Below, piece after piece: positions 10,908 through 22,395 of a stretch of 64,000 nt of DNA. Source of the stretch: Ziziphus jujuba (Eukaryota; Streptophyta; Magnoliopsida; Rosales; Rhamnaceae). The notes below the pieces were generated by a model, which saw only the letters and a program-made list of their open reading frames with translations, had not been told where the DNA came from and searched no databases. The DNA lies in the NCBI RefSeq assembly GCF_031755915.1, contig NC_083379.1, positions 40,122,001 through 40,186,000 on the forward strand. Direction: 5' to 3'. Within the stretch, counting starts at the first letter, position 1. Every line of letters starts with the position of its first letter. A program made the translations under genes and the position numbers.

Positions 10908-12921
10908 TTAGTTTTCACCATGGGGTTTGGGATTTTCAAAAGGTGAAGGACAGTAAGCCAAAGGAATCAAATGCAGATCCTGTTTTCTTCTGACAGTAAT
11001 GCCAAATCTCTCAGTCATGTCCAGGTCTTCATGTTTCATTCCATTTGGGAGTTTCCAATCAAAATGGTATAACAAATATGCAAGTGGAACCTCAACATTG
11101 ATAACACCAAATGCCATACCAGGGCAAATTCTCCTTCCAGCACCAAATGGGATATACTCAAAATTTGCACCTGTGAAATTCACAGAGCTATCAATGAACC
11201 TCTCTGGATAGAAGCTCTCAGGATTGGCCCAATATTTCGGATCTCTTCCAATTGCCCATGCATTTACTATCACTCTGGCTTTGACAGGGATTTCATACCC
11301 ATTAATCTCACATCTCTCCCTGCATTCCCTTGGAATTAACAATGGAGCTGGAGGGTGTAATCTCAGAACTTCTTTAGTAACGCACTTCAAATATTTCATC
11401 TCATTAACACTTGTTTCATCAACAAAGCCTTTTCTGCCAACCACGTCCCTAACCTCATCCTGTGCTTTCTTCATCACTCTTGGATTCTTAATCATTTCTG
11501 ACATTGCCCAATCTACAGTATTTGCTGATGTCTCACTCCCTGCACCATAGATATCCTGAAATTTTTTTTTTTTTTTAAACATAAACGTATATCATGTTAA
11601 ATAATCCGAAACTGAAATTTAATTAATTTCCTCTACAAAATTCATCCATTGTTTAATTATTCATTTTTTAGAAAAGGGTTAACTTTTGCATGCTATAATC
11701 AAAAGTCTTGATTCCTAGAATTGAGGATCCTTGATAGAGTCTGCTACAAACCTATAAAGCTTGTCATCATTGATATGCCACATATAAGACATACCAAAAG
11801 CAATTCAAATTTTGGACAAAGTTAAAAACTTTAATTTGAATCATATGGGGAAATATATGTGGTAGATGCTGTTGGGTCCATTTCCTATGAGCTATAACCT
11901 TTGGAATAGGCAGTGATTTAACAAATTACATACACAAGGATGAAAAACTTATATTTTAGTATCAAAATGTGACTGAAATTTCAGCATAAATTGAACAAAA
12001 TTCATTTACCTGGATCACTACTTTGATATTATCAATAGTTAGTGAAAACTGATCAAGATCACCACGGTCATGAAACTTCAAAAGAACATCAACAACATCT
12101 TCTGCCTCAGCCCCATGAACTTTTTGCCTTTCCTTGGACTCTTTGTGTTCATTGATGATGGTTTCCAACACGCTATCAGCCTCTTGATGCAGCCTTTCAA
12201 GTTTAGTTCTCATTCCACTGATCAGAGAAAGCAAATGAACAGAAGGAAACAGATCTACAATATTGAAACCTGCTGCAGCCTCTAGAACTTCCGCAATAAC
12301 CGATACAAATCTTTCTTGTTCTTTACTTTTCTTACCAAAAGCTGATTTCGAAGTAATGCCATATGTGGAGGAGTAAATCATGTCAGTAAGATTAACAGCA
12401 GAACCAGAATGTGAGCCAATGAGTTGAACAAGATTTGATAGCTCTTCTTCTCTAATGGGTTGGTAAGATTGAACTTGTTTAATGCTCAGAACCTCCTGTG
12501 TGCAAATTTTTCGAAGTTGTCTCCAATACTCTCCATAGGGTCCGAAAGTTATACTTGTAGAACCGGCGGCCATTATCTTTGAAAAAAGAATCTGGGGCCT
12601 GGAAGCAAAGGCAATATCATGGGTTTTCATAACTTGTTTGGCAAACTCTGGCGATGAAACGACTATGGTGGGAACTTGACCAAGTTTCAGGTGCATCAGT
12701 GGTCCATATTTCTTGGCCAAGTCTCTTAATGTACGATGCGGTAGAGACCCAATCATTTGGTGCATGTTTCCTATGATAGGTAGTTTCCAGGGTCCTGGTG
12801 GTAGTTTTGAAGCAGAGTTTACGGTTGCTGATCTTTTCAATATGTTTAGAACCATAAACAGGAAGACGAAGAAAGTTACAAGCATTGGGAAGGAGAAAGG
12901 TAATTGGAGCTCCATGAGCAA
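10908..12921 (-). CDS. Cytochrome P450, CYP71D-like, intact two-exon gene
   Basis: A microsomal haem-thiolate monooxygenase. Exon 1 is 12921-12010 (304 codons) and exon 2 is 11555-10908 (215 codons plus stop), giving 519 residues, normal for the family. The intron at 12009-11556 starts GTAAATG, ends TTTCAG and is phase 0 just before [10 protein letters not shown], the conserved CYP71 position. Visible features: an N-terminal membrane anchor (about residues 5-28), the PPGP hinge ([10 protein letters not shown], about 40), WRQLRKIC in helix C, the I-helix oxygen motif GAGSETS, the K-helix EVLR, YPERF, and the haem loop [10 protein letters not shown] with its axial cysteine. A second ATG six bases downstream (12915, MELQLPF) may be the true start. 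CYP71D enzymes often oxidise terpenoids or alkaloids; the substrate cannot be read here. It is the only undamaged member of a local tandem array on the same strand. Confidence 0.93.
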
Positions 12922-12989
12922 AGTATAAAATGAGTTCTATGGATAAAAGGTTATTCAATTAATGGTTGTCCAAGGGGCATATTTTATGC

Positions 12990-13018
12990 ATACATATATA
13001 TATATATATACACACACT
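12990..13018 (-). promoter_or_regulatory. TA/CA microsatellite upstream of the P450, possible TATA region
   Basis: An (AT)n run followed by (AC)n lies about 70-95 bases before the start codon of the P450 at 12921. Its position would suit a TATA element, but such microsatellites are frequent throughout the window, so this is weak evidence. Confidence 0.25.
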
Positions 13019-13387
13019 GTTCGGTGGTATTTTTGTACCTTTTGACTTCTTCATCATGTTAAATAATTAGTTCCGTTTCAATTTGCTTTCTGTACTTGGA
13101 ACAATCATACTGTAAAGTTGAATGCTATAACATTTTAACATTTTTTATTTGCACTATGCAAAAGCACTTTAATTATATTATATTTACTTTTATTTAACTT
13201 GTTAAATTGTCAATATCACTGATTTCGGTCTGATTAATTTGTAATTATTTATTCTTCGATATTTAAAGATTTATATACTAAAAATAATAACAATATTATA
13301 TATCCCAGGAGGGTAGCCTCGTTAAGCCGTCATTATTGACTATACCATAAGAGGTCATTTAGGTGTCATTTCTAAAATGTTTGTTAA

Positions 13388-13742
13388 TATTTCGGATGTG
13401 TTCAAGGAATTCTCTCCACCACGTTTTTTCAAGTTCTTTTTTTTGGCTAAGTTGTCCGCTTTTCTCCATTAATGTCATAACGTCAGTCCTAGTAGTAGAA
13501 ATTTTACTGGGGTTTGGTCCATTAGTTGAATATGGACTAAAAAAAATCAGACACCAAATACAAACATTTTGGATGTGTTCAAGGAATTTTCTCCACTATG
13601 TTTTTCAAACATTTTTTTTTTTCGTTTTTCGGACAAATTTCTGCTTTTCTCCATTAATACCACATCTTCAGTCCTAGTACTAGAAATTTGACTGGACGTT
13701 TGGTCTATTAGTTGGATATGGACAGAAAAATCAGACACCAAA
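13388..13742 (+). repeat. Tandem duplication, two units of ~178 bp
   Basis: Unit 1 begins TTCGGATGTGTTCAAGGA and unit 2 TTTGGATGTGTTCAAGGA, at about 13391 and 13569. Both then run through CTTTTCTCCATTAAT, CAGTCCTAGTA, AGAAATTT and GGATATGGAC-like or GAATATGGAC-like blocks and end in AATCAGACACCAAA. The copies differ at many sites and encode nothing recognisable. Confidence 0.75.
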
Positions 13743-14267
13743 AAATATTATGGTTCAGCAGGAGACTTGTCACCCACGGAAACTCAAGTTTCATTCAATG
13801 ACATCCATTTAGCCTAACATAGCAAAAAAATAAAAAAATAAAAAAATAAAAAAAATAAAAAATAAATAAAAATAAATAAAAATTGAAACTGTGCTAGATA
13901 ATTGTTGAATCATACGTTAACACTTTTTGGCGGTTTTTTGGATGGAATTGGACAAGATTAGGTTTTGAAGATTCAATTCAACTACCTTTTCTAGAAATTT
14001 TTGCCTTCTAGTCATGTTTAAATTCTATATGCTACCAAATATATTATAAGATTTTTTTTTATGATTTATAATGCTCTTAAAACATTAAACTTGTCAAACT
14101 ATTTAGAGGCTACTTTTTTAATGAGGAATTCTATTTGGGTTTAAACAAAATCACTGAACATCATATAATATATGCTCTTAAGTTACTAAACAAACTTGTG
14201 TGATATAATATTTTATAGTTTATTCATAACATTGGGATAAATACATAACTAGATACAGCTATTACAT
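13743..14267. other. AT-rich spacer with A-rich microsatellite
   Basis: An (AAAAAT)n-like run covers about 13826-13881. No gene is seen. Confidence 0.6.
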
Positions 14268-14926
14268 TTAGAATATAAATGCATAAGAGATAACATACTT
14301 TATTACCCTTCTTGTGACTTTGAAATAGATTAAGGATACTTGATAATCATCTTTTCTTCTGACATTAATGCCAAAGTTCTCAGTCATGTCCACCTCTTCA
14401 TGTTTCATTCCATTTGGGAGTTTCCAATCCAAATTATATAACAGTAATGCAAGTGGAAGCTCAATATTGATTGGACCAAATGACATGCCGGGAAAATTCT
14501 CCTTCCAGCTCCAAATGGGATACACTCAAAATGTGTACCCTTGAAATCCACATAGCTATCAATGAACCTCTGGAACAATGCTCTCTGCCTCTGGCCTGTC
14601 CAATGCTTGAATCTCTCTCAATTTCCCATGAACTCATTATCACCTTGGTTTTTGAAGTAATCATATATCCATTAATTTCACACCTCTCTCTGCATTCCCT
14701 TGGATGCAACAGTGGAGCTAGAGGATGTAATCTCAGCATTTCTTTCATAACAAATTTTAAATACTTCATCTCAATAAGCCCTGTTTCATCAACTGGACCT
14801 CTTCTCTTGATTACCTATCTCACTTCTTCTTATGCTTTCTTCATCGCTTTTGGATTCTTTTATCAGTTCTAACATTGCCCAATTCACTGCTTGAGATGAT
14901 GTCTCACTCCCTGCACCAAACACATC
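14268..14926 (-). pseudogene. CYP71D-like P450 pseudogene, exon 2 only
   Basis: A splice acceptor (TTTCAG at 14932-14927) leads into DVFGAGSETS, so this is exon 2 of a gene like the intact P450. The K-helix EMLRLHPLAP and the [12 protein letters not shown] segment are clear at 14770-14660. The frame is then lost around 14600, where the PERF region is scrambled. The haem loop reads GAGRRIF: the axial cysteine codon has become phenylalanine, and the frame shifts again right after it. The end (MTENFGINVRRKDD) is in a third frame. No matching exon 1 is found upstream. It cannot encode an active P450. Confidence 0.88.
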
Positions 14927-15278
14927 CTGAAAAATTTTATACTCTGATATGCATTAAATAAATTCTTAAATTATGTTATAATGCATTAAATAAACGAATT
15001 CTTCAAATTATTTTTATCGCTCTCGATACTAGTGATCCAATAATAGTTGTGCCATGTGGTGTTTGGATCCAAATGAAATAAAAAAAAAATGAACATGTTA
15101 CTAAAATAACAATAAAGATTTTAAATGTCCATGTGTTTCAAAATATATATTAATCAAGACTTTTAACAAATATATTTCAAACTTAGAACCATATGGTAAA
15201 GAGGAGGTGACACTTACTTGAAGAGATAACAATAGCACCCCCATCATCAATAACAGCAATCAATTAACACAACAGCAA

Positions 15279-15604
15279 TCATTTAACAGAAAGTATACGT
15301 GCTGAGAAACAAGAAATGGCTTCAAACACAATGCATTGATTTCCAGAAGGTATACATACTGTCACATTCACACCAAAATTCTCAGTAATTTCCAGATCTT
15401 CTTGCTTCATAACAACGGGGAGACAGTTTCCAACTACTAATCGTACAGCAACTGCATGTGCAAGTGGAAGCTCAACATTTGGTGTAACAAATGTGATGCC
15501 TGCAGGAGACATTGATATTGGAACCGAGTCATTAAGGAATTTAAGTGGGAAAAATCTTTCTACCTTAGTCCTACAGTTAAGGCTGCTGTTTCACTAGTGT
15601 CCTG
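15279..15604 (-). pseudogene. P450 exon 2 remnant with large internal deletion
   Basis: A splice acceptor (TTTCAG near 15602) is followed by DTSETAA, a broken version of the I-helix motif. The sequence then jumps to the PERF-to-C-terminal region: VELPLAHAV, MKQEDLEITENFGVNV. The K-helix and the haem-binding loop are deleted. The resemblance to the other copies in DLEITENFGVNV identifies it as another member of the same array. Confidence 0.7.
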
Positions 15605-16467
15605 AAATACAATGAAATATTAACTTGTGTTTGGTCAAACATTATGTTCTTCTACATGTATTTAGAAACAATTATATATAGAAGACAAAAGAAAAAGTAC
15701 TGTTCTTCTTGGTTTGCTTCTGAATAATCTTCGTGCCTAATCTTGCAGATGCTATTAGGGGAAATCTGCATAGAATTTGGAGAAATGAAAAGCATATAAA
15801 GAAGACAAGGTATTATCTTTTACTTAATTAATTTCTCTCTCAGAGTATTATTATTTCATGGATCTAGTAAAAGATGAATGTAAATGAAGCAGAAAATAAT
15901 ATACTACTATCCATAATAACTGCGTTGATGTTACTTCTATTTGATGAAGGAAATTGAAGATCACCCTGCTTCTGAAGATTCAAATGGAGATTCTCCCATA
16001 TTATTTGCTTTCTCTATTCTAGTAATCTTCCTAGTTGTGTTGAGATTAGTAACAATGCTTTAGAGTATTTCATCAATTATCTATAAACTTTCTCAAGTAC
16101 ATAGTCCTCATTCCACTGACCACTAGAAGTGGTTTAATGGGAGTGAATTCATTTGCAAAGTGAACGCTTCCTGCCACCTTTTGACCTAATCATTCCTTCA
16201 CAGCCACTACAACAGCTTGTTGGTCTTTGCACCGGAACTGCCAAAGCAGCTGTTGAAAAGCCCATGACTTAATTTTTGTTTAAAGGAAGTACCTGAATGA
16301 TGCATTCTAATTGGGTAAAAATAATTAGTGATAAAATCGTTTGTCTTTTCTAACATAGGATAATCACATAAAAAGAAAGAGCCATTTAGACCAACAAAAA
16401 AAAAAAAAAAAGGGGAAACATAAAAGTGGAAAGCTATTACTTTCAGAATATAAATACATTGTGATTA
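15605..16467. repeat. P450 intergenic spacer, duplicated at 57.8-58.2 kb
   Basis: The part at about 16050-16480 is alignable by eye with about 57855-58260: both contain ATTTCATCAATTAT, CCACTGA or CAACTGATCACT-like blocks, TTGGTCTTTGCACC or TCGGTCTTTGCACC, and a stretch just before the P450 stop. In both copies the minus strand shows a short related peptide (AGSVHFANEFTPI here, TGSFNFANELAS in the other) from an unidentified gene. A poly-A run lies near 16397-16411. Confidence 0.65.
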
Positions 16468-17074
16468 TTATATAGATACAGGGTCATGATAGGCTATGGG
16501 AACCACACGCAGATCATCTTTTCTTCTGGCAGTAACACCAAAGCTCTCAGTCATGTCCAATTCTTCGAGTTTCACTCCATTTCGGAGTTCCCAATCAACA
16601 TGATATGACAACAATGCAAAGTGGAAGCTTCATATTGATAAGACCAAATAAAATTCCAGGGCAAATTCTTCTTCCAGTACCTGATGGGATATACTCAAAA
16701 TTTGCACCCTTGAAATTCAGAGAGCTATCAATGAACCTCTCTGGTACAAAGCTCTCTGGGTCTTTCCAATACCTTGGATCTCTCCCAATTGCCCATGCAT
16801 TTACTACAACTTTGGTTTTGAAAGATATCCCATATCCATTAATTCCATAGCTCTCTCTACATTCCCTTGGAAGCAACAGTGGAGCTGGAGGATGTTTCTC
16901 AGCACTTCTTTGATAACTAGTTTTAAATACTTCATCTCAATAAGCCCTGTTTCTCTTGAATACTTGTCTCACTTCTTCTTGTGCTTTCTTCATCACTCTT
17001 GGGTTCTTTATCATTTCTGATATTGCCCAATCCACTGTTATAGATACTATCTCACTCCCTGCACCGAGCACATT
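16468..17074 (-). pseudogene. P450 pseudogene split by the MULE: exon 2
   Basis: The exon starts after a TTTTCAG acceptor with NVLGAGSEI (canonical DxxxAGxETS changed) and shows [20 protein letters not shown] frameshift follows near 16940-16880, after which [22 protein letters not shown] and the haem loop PSGTGRRICPG are readable. The axial cysteine is kept but the loop phenylalanine is serine. The C-terminal part reaches a stop at 16470-16468. The remaining pieces of the same gene are at 17259-17925 and, beyond the 38-kb insertion, at 56440-56662. Confidence 0.85.
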
Positions 17075-17258
17075 CTGAAAAGTTTTATAAGGCTGTATTT
17101 TTTGTATAATATCATTAGGCCAACCTGGTAAACGACTAGTTATATATATATATATATGCATATTGACATATAGACAAGGAAAATTTTCAGGTCAGGATAT
17201 CCTGAACTGAAAAGGTCCATACTTATATATACATATATATATATATATATATACTTAC

Positions 17259-17925
17259 CAAGATCACTTAACTCTGTATCACTTTGGCCATGAAATTTTA
17301 GCAGAACATCTACCAAATCTTCTCTGTTTTTCCCTCACCACCATTTTTGCATTTTGTCAAGTCCTCTTTATGTTCTCCATTATCCTGTCAGCCTCTTGAT
17401 GCAGCCTCTCAAGTTTAGGCCTCGTTCCACTGATCTGATGAAGAAAACCAACTGAAGGAAACATATCAGCAATGTCAAAACCTCCTGCCACCATTACTGA
17501 TTCCTCCACAACTGATATGAACTTGTCCTTATCTTGGCATTTCCTCCCAAATACTGCCCGTGAGATAATAATATAAGTGGTTGCAAGGATTTTCTTAGTA
17601 AGATTAATGGCCGAACCAGATGCAGTTCTGGAAGCAACCCACTTAATGAGATTGGAAAGCTCTTCCTCTCAAATGGGTTGGAAAGATTGAACTTGGAGGA
17701 AAGCTCTTCCTCCTGCAAGCAGATCTTTCATAGCTGTCTCCATTACTCATCATATGGAGCAAAAGCAAGATTGGTAGAATCATAGTACATGATCCTTGTA
17801 GCAGTGAAATGTGGCCTGGATGCAAAGATAACACCATGGGTTTTCATCACTTCTTTTTCAATCTCAGGTGATGAAAAAACAATGGTGGAAATTTCTCCAA
17901 GCGCATCAAAGGTTCTTGTTTCTGT
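17259..17925 (-). pseudogene. P450 pseudogene split by the MULE: 3' part of exon 1
   Basis: The minus strand gives PLMRLGEIST in one frame, then [17 protein letters not shown] and FASRPHF, WRQL and further segments in alternating frames, ending at a good donor (TTGGTAAGT, exon end 17259). The intron (17258-17075) contains a long (TA)n run. There are at least three frame breaks. The coding similarity stops abruptly at about 17925, at a point corresponding to residue 70 of the intact gene. The preceding residues are found at 56440-56662 on the same strand. Confidence 0.85.
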
Positions 17926-18470
17926 TATCGAAAAATGTATAAATATATGTATATACATGTGGAATAATTAATAATAACATACAGAAAATAAACAAAAAAA
18001 TAAATTAGAAACCTATATATCCTTAGCATTTGATAATCTGCTTGTTGAACGATCTGTTCGAGATCTATGGTGTATCATAGTTTCCTTGAACTATTTCCAC
18101 TCTACTGGTATAGATGTTTTCCGATTACCGTCTCTTAGAATACAATAAATTTTCGAGTTCTTGGATACAGCACCTTCGAAACTTTCCTTTTGGATTTTCA
18201 AAGTACCTACACTTTACCACTCTCCCTGTGCAATATGCAGGAAAAATTTGTTTTCACCTTTTTTTTTTTTTTTTTCCTTCCAAAAAACCACGTGAGGGAG
18301 AGAGTATTTTTTTTCACCAAAAAAAAAAAAAAAAAAAAACAAACAAAAACAAAAACTTATTTCATCAAAATTGACTCCTTTCCTTCACATACCCAAAACG
18401 GAAATTCAATAACAGCCATTAAAGGCCCATAAAAGCAATTAAAGCCCATTAAAAGCTGAATCCCCTCAAA
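17926..18470. other. Spacer between the P450 exon break and the MULE left end
   Basis: This ~545-base segment lies between the broken P450 exon and the MULE target duplication. It has no coding similarity I can see and contains T- and A-runs (18260-18275, 18320-18340). It may be another small insertion into the exon that predates the MULE. Confidence 0.5.
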
Positions 18471-18479
18471 TCATTCAAA
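18471..18479 (+). repeat. MULE target-site duplication, left copy
   Basis: TCATTCAAA directly abuts the left terminal inverted repeat. The identical 9-mer abuts the right end at 56422-56430. Nine bases is the typical duplication length of Mutator-superfamily elements. Confidence 0.88.
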
Positions 18480-18570
18480 GGAGAATTTGGCCCAATGCCC
18501 CCATAGAGATGAGCTTCACGATTTTTACCCCTTCATTTGCTATCTTTTTTTTTCTACCCTTCAATATCTA
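18480..18570 (+). repeat. MULE left terminal inverted repeat
   Basis: Starting GGAGAATTTGGCCCAATG, the first ~65 bases match the reverse complement of 56421-56357 with about three mismatches. The match weakens after a T-run, with an ACCCTT-CAAT block still shared. Total repeat length is about 90 bases. Confidence 0.88.
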
Positions 18571-19273
18571 TTTTAACCTTAAAACAATAAAAAATAACTT
18601 GGATATCCTTTTATGTTTTAAACAAACAAAGAACAAAAATCTACTTTTTAGAAAAAGAAAACAAAGTACATGAAGTAATTGTTTTTACAAGAATATACAA
18701 AAATACAAAAAAACAAAACTTTCCGTGGAAAAGCCAAAGGAAGCTTCATCTCAGCACCCAAAAAAAATACAAAGAAAAAACAAAAAAACAAAACTTCATC
18801 TTATCTCAGCATCCTTGAACGGCTATCTCCGAAATAATTGTTTTAATATTTTTGTTTATTTGTTGCCGTGGACCGGCATGGGTTTGTTTTTGTGTGGATT
18901 TGTTTTTGTGTTTATTTGTTGCGTTGCCATGGACCCGTGTGGGTTTTTTTTTTTTGGTGTTTATTTGTTGCTTTACCGTTAAATACTTACAAATTTAGTA
19001 CAATGTGAGACATTGAAACTTGTGATTTGTGTTTAGAACCGGTTAAAAATGTGGAATTTTTGAAGATTTAGGTTTTTGTATGGAAGTGATTATAACCTAG
19101 GTTTTAGGATAGATTGATATTGGGTATTAGTAGGAAATGAAGAGAGGAAAAAAATGGGACCGGTTTGGCCTTAAACGGTGGTCAGAGGTGGGAGAAATAA
19201 CCGGGTCAAGAATCGGATCGGGACCGATTCAGGCGGGTTCGGGTCAACTAGGACAAAGGTTGAAGATGGATCG

Positions 19274-19320
19274 AACGACATGTCGTCTGGGATGAACGAC
19301 ACCCAGATGACATGTCGTTT
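19274..19320. repeat. 18-bp hairpin with a palindromic stem
   Basis: The left arm AACGACATGTCGTCTGGG (19274-19291) and the right arm 19302-19319 are complementary with one mismatch, around a 10-base loop. The stem itself includes the perfect palindrome ACGACATGTCGT. Confidence 0.8.
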
Positions 19321-20408
19321 TTAATTTTTTTTAAAATTAAAAAAAAAAAATTTTTTTTGGGTTCCATCGACATCCTTGAGCATGGAAAATAAATAAAGGA
19401 TGAAGGCAGGGAAATCAATGAATTTGATGAAGAATAATGTTAGTTTGTAATAAAAAAACATAATACATGTCTATATATATATATATATTTGTTACAACTT
19501 AGGGATATAAGGATTTTTACCCTGATCGAAGTTTAAATCCTAAAGCTAAAGGTGTTATCTCACTAGTGCATGATACTCAAACTCTGTCTAGAAAACTGCT
19601 TTTGTGGGTTGAAGAGAAGAATTTTTTTAAAAATGTACTTGACCTGTAGGAATCTAATTATATTTCTTTTTGGATTTGTATACAAATAAATCCTTGACCC
19701 TAAACTAATTATATAGATAAAATAAATATAAAGTGAATGATTTGTACAGCATATATAGGTGTCGGTAGGTCTGAGCTTTTATAACCAAATCAGGTTAAAC
19801 ACAAGCAGTATGGGGAAGAGATGTAGCTACATTAGTTGACATACTCATATAGAAGTGGTGGACATGTTGCAGTCCAGCTTAACCTAGATGTTCAGATTAT
19901 AGTATGCAACTTTCTGTGCACATTTTTTAGACATATATTGTATGTTAAGAAATAATTAAATATAACATGAATATGATATGTATATATACAGTCTAAGGGC
20001 TACTTTTGATTGGCTTATAACAATCTGTCTGTTGCGTAGCTTCTATGTAGTCTTCCACCTCTATACTTCACTTTCTTGTTTTTCTATTTTGGGTGAATTG
20101 ACTACTTCCTCTCCAGTCATTTCAATATTTCACTTTATCTGCTTCTGCATGTAGCATCATAATTGGCCACAATTGTGGGTTGCTCTATTAAAACCCCATT
20201 TTAGACTATAGCTGCATTAGAAATCTTAGTTGCTTTTTAGACCTTCTTTTTTCTTTTAAGTTTTTTCTTCTTCCTTTTTGCTAGGGTAATTTATTACTAA
20301 AAATCAGTACTTGGAGATAAGAGAAAAATACTTTATGATTAATTAGAATTGAAGTTGAGAATTCCATAGTTAGTACTTTTTAATTGTTAGTACTTTCTAA
20401 AGGTATAG

Positions 20409-20447
<39 letters not shown>

Positions 20448-20448
20448 A
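20409..20448 (+). repeat. (TA)n(GA)n microsatellite
   Basis: A compound repeat of TATATA followed by GAGAGA, roughly 320 bases upstream of the Ulp1 gene start. Confidence 0.85.
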
Positions 20449-21049
20449 GATCGGTGCATAGAATTTTGGGTACATGGTTAGCTAGAAGCAAACATGCAAA
20501 CACGCAAACACTTTATCCCCAAAAAAGAAAAAAAAAATTAAAGAAGAAGAAGAAGATAGAAAGATTTAGAAGTAAACACACTGCTATATAGTAAATGTTC
20601 AGTAAATGTTTTGTGGATGGCATACACAATATCCTTAGGAAGAGAGCGTATGAAATTGAGGATTGTGGATATTTATATATGTATACATAGTTGACAATGT
20701 GGTTAAAGGTAGATAAAAATTTATTAGTGTTGTCAATGTACATTTGTAGGTTGTACTTTATAATGGCACCAAAGAGGAACTTGCGAGGTCAACCAAAGAA
20801 GGGAGGTAAGAAGGTGGAAAGTAAGAGACGTGGTGGTAGCACAGCAGCACCCGACTCTAAGCGTCGACGAACTACTAGGCAGAAATCCAAAGCTGAGATG
20901 GAAAGCGCCAAACTTTGAGGGCACGTTCCACTTTCCTCTCCCCCATCTGATGTGGTAAGTTTTATATTCATTTATGTTGTTTTGTGCGGTAAATGATAAG
21001 ACATCTGTCAGTATTTATTCATGAATGTGAAAACTAAAAAAAAAACTTC

Positions 21050-21165
21050 ACCTGATGGCCGTCGGTAATTGCCGATAGGCCATCGGGATTTTTTTTAGTT
21101 CATTGTAGGTTGATTACTGATGGTTTCATCGGTAATTACCACTAGTGCAAAAATGTGAACCCATA
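21050..21165 (+). repeat. Single diverged copy of the MULE palindromic repeat in an intron
   Basis: The first intron of the Ulp1 gene contains CCGTCGGTAATTGCCG and GGTTTCATCGGTAATTACC, the same core motif as the satellite at 30.7-32.95 kb and 47.3-47.9 kb. Confidence 0.65.
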
Positions 21166-22390
21166 TGTCTTAAGATTTAGTTGGAAATTAATATTATCAA
21201 GTTAGGGTGGAAAAATAGGGTATGATTAAATCGTTGACGTCAGTTCCATTTATGTAATTCATTTTGCAGCCCATCGACGCTCCAAAGGAATGGATCTTTC
21301 AAGATGCCGATATATTTAAAGTTAGGGCACATTCATTTGGGAATCCAATAGAAGCGAACAAAGTAATTACAAGTGTCCTCACAAGTTAGCAACTGGAAAA
21401 GTATAGACAAACATGTTTTGGACACTTACTTGACATGAAGAACCTCAGGTTCTCTGGTCAGGTAGTGCATCACCTGCTTTGCAGACGAGTTGTGTCCAAC
21501 AATCCAAAAGTACTAGAGTTTAACTTTGGCAAATCTGGAGTGCGGTTTACGAAGTGGGAATTCACACTCATTAGTGGCTTAAAGTTTTGTAGGTACCCTT
21601 CCATGTATGATATGCAAATTTCCAAAGGAAAGGAGCTGCTCACGAGGTTGCTAGATGACAGGACTGACTTGAAACCGCCCGAATTGGAATGAAAATTCAA
21701 GGGTACACGTTTTGTGGATGATTGGGATGCTGTAAGAATTGTGTTACTATATTTCTTAGTTCATGGTGTACTCGGAATGGATCCGAGGGTTCAAATAAAT
21801 AGAAAATTCATTGATTTGGTTGCTAATATCGAGGTATTAATTCCTACCCTTGGGGCATTCTGAGCTACAAGGAGACGATCAACTCATTCCACAATGCAGT
21901 CCAGCATAGAGGACGTGCAGTAAAGAATAAATCACAGTCGTATGACCTAAAAGGTTTGCCATTGGCGTTTCAGGTACGGTAATATATTTAATACATGTAG
22001 AGTTTACTTTAAAAATTATATTTAATAACCTATAATTTATGTTTTGTAGTTGTGGGTGTTTGAAGCAATCCCTGATTTTGGTAACCAATTTGGCTAGTGG
22101 CGGGAAACCCGTTGTCCGAGGATCCTTGGATGGCATGCTACAAGTCAACCGAACCATTTTGCTGTCCATAATTGGTTCACCTCAAATAGCAATGTAAGGC
22201 AAATTTTTTTTAGACTACATGGTACGACTACATTCAAGTTACATTACCAAAGTCAGTTTCCAAATTTACCTTTTTTTTCCTTTCTTCATTTCATGTAGTA
22301 TGTTGTGCACTAGAGGTTAGATGCTATCGATGAGGAGAAGACGATGGATTACTGGTGAACAATAGCAGTGAACATAAATGAAGTTCGCTA

Positions 22391-22395
22391 TACGG
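22391..22395 (+). repeat. Copia target duplication, left copy (TACGG)
   Basis: TACGG precedes the left LTR and is repeated at 28584-28588 after the right LTR. Confidence 0.9.

Larger units (their letters stand above)
18571..20762. other. MULE left subterminal region, non-coding
   Basis: About 2.2 kb between the left inverted repeat and the Ulp1 gene. No coding sequence is recognised; open frames here are low-complexity translation. It contains a strong hairpin at 19274-19320, (TA)n at 19473-19488 and a (TA)n(GA)n microsatellite at about 20409-20448. The promoter of the Ulp1 gene should lie at its right end. Confidence 0.55.
20763..22395 (+). pseudogene. MULE-borne DUF1985/Ulp1 gene, 5' half (exons 1-4)
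   Basis: The likely start is MAPKRNLRGQPKK, a lysine/arginine-rich head (exon 1, 20763-20954, donor GTAAGT, with an in-frame TGA at 20916-20918). Exon 2 (about 21270-21973, acceptor TTTTGCAG) carries DUF1985: TCFGHLLDM, FSGQVVHHLLCRR, FTKWEFTLISGLKF, then YKETINSFHNAV. Exon 3 (22050-22193) has LWVFEAIPDF and ends in HNWFTSNSN. Exon 4 begins at 22299 and is interrupted at 22395 by the copia element. Several in-frame stops (for example after VITSVLTS and after KPPELE) and at least one frameshift make it a pseudogene. DUF1985 is typical of plant transposon genes that end in an Ulp1 peptidase; its molecular role is unknown. Exon borders are read by eye from splice consensus. Confidence 0.75.

Noticed and set aside
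18114..18432. Open frames of 80-86 codons
   Set aside because: They run through poly-T and poly-A tracts (phenylalanine and lysine runs) and have no coding character.
21435..21692. An independent 85-residue gene
   Set aside because: It is one open piece of the DUF1985 exon of the broken Ulp1 gene.
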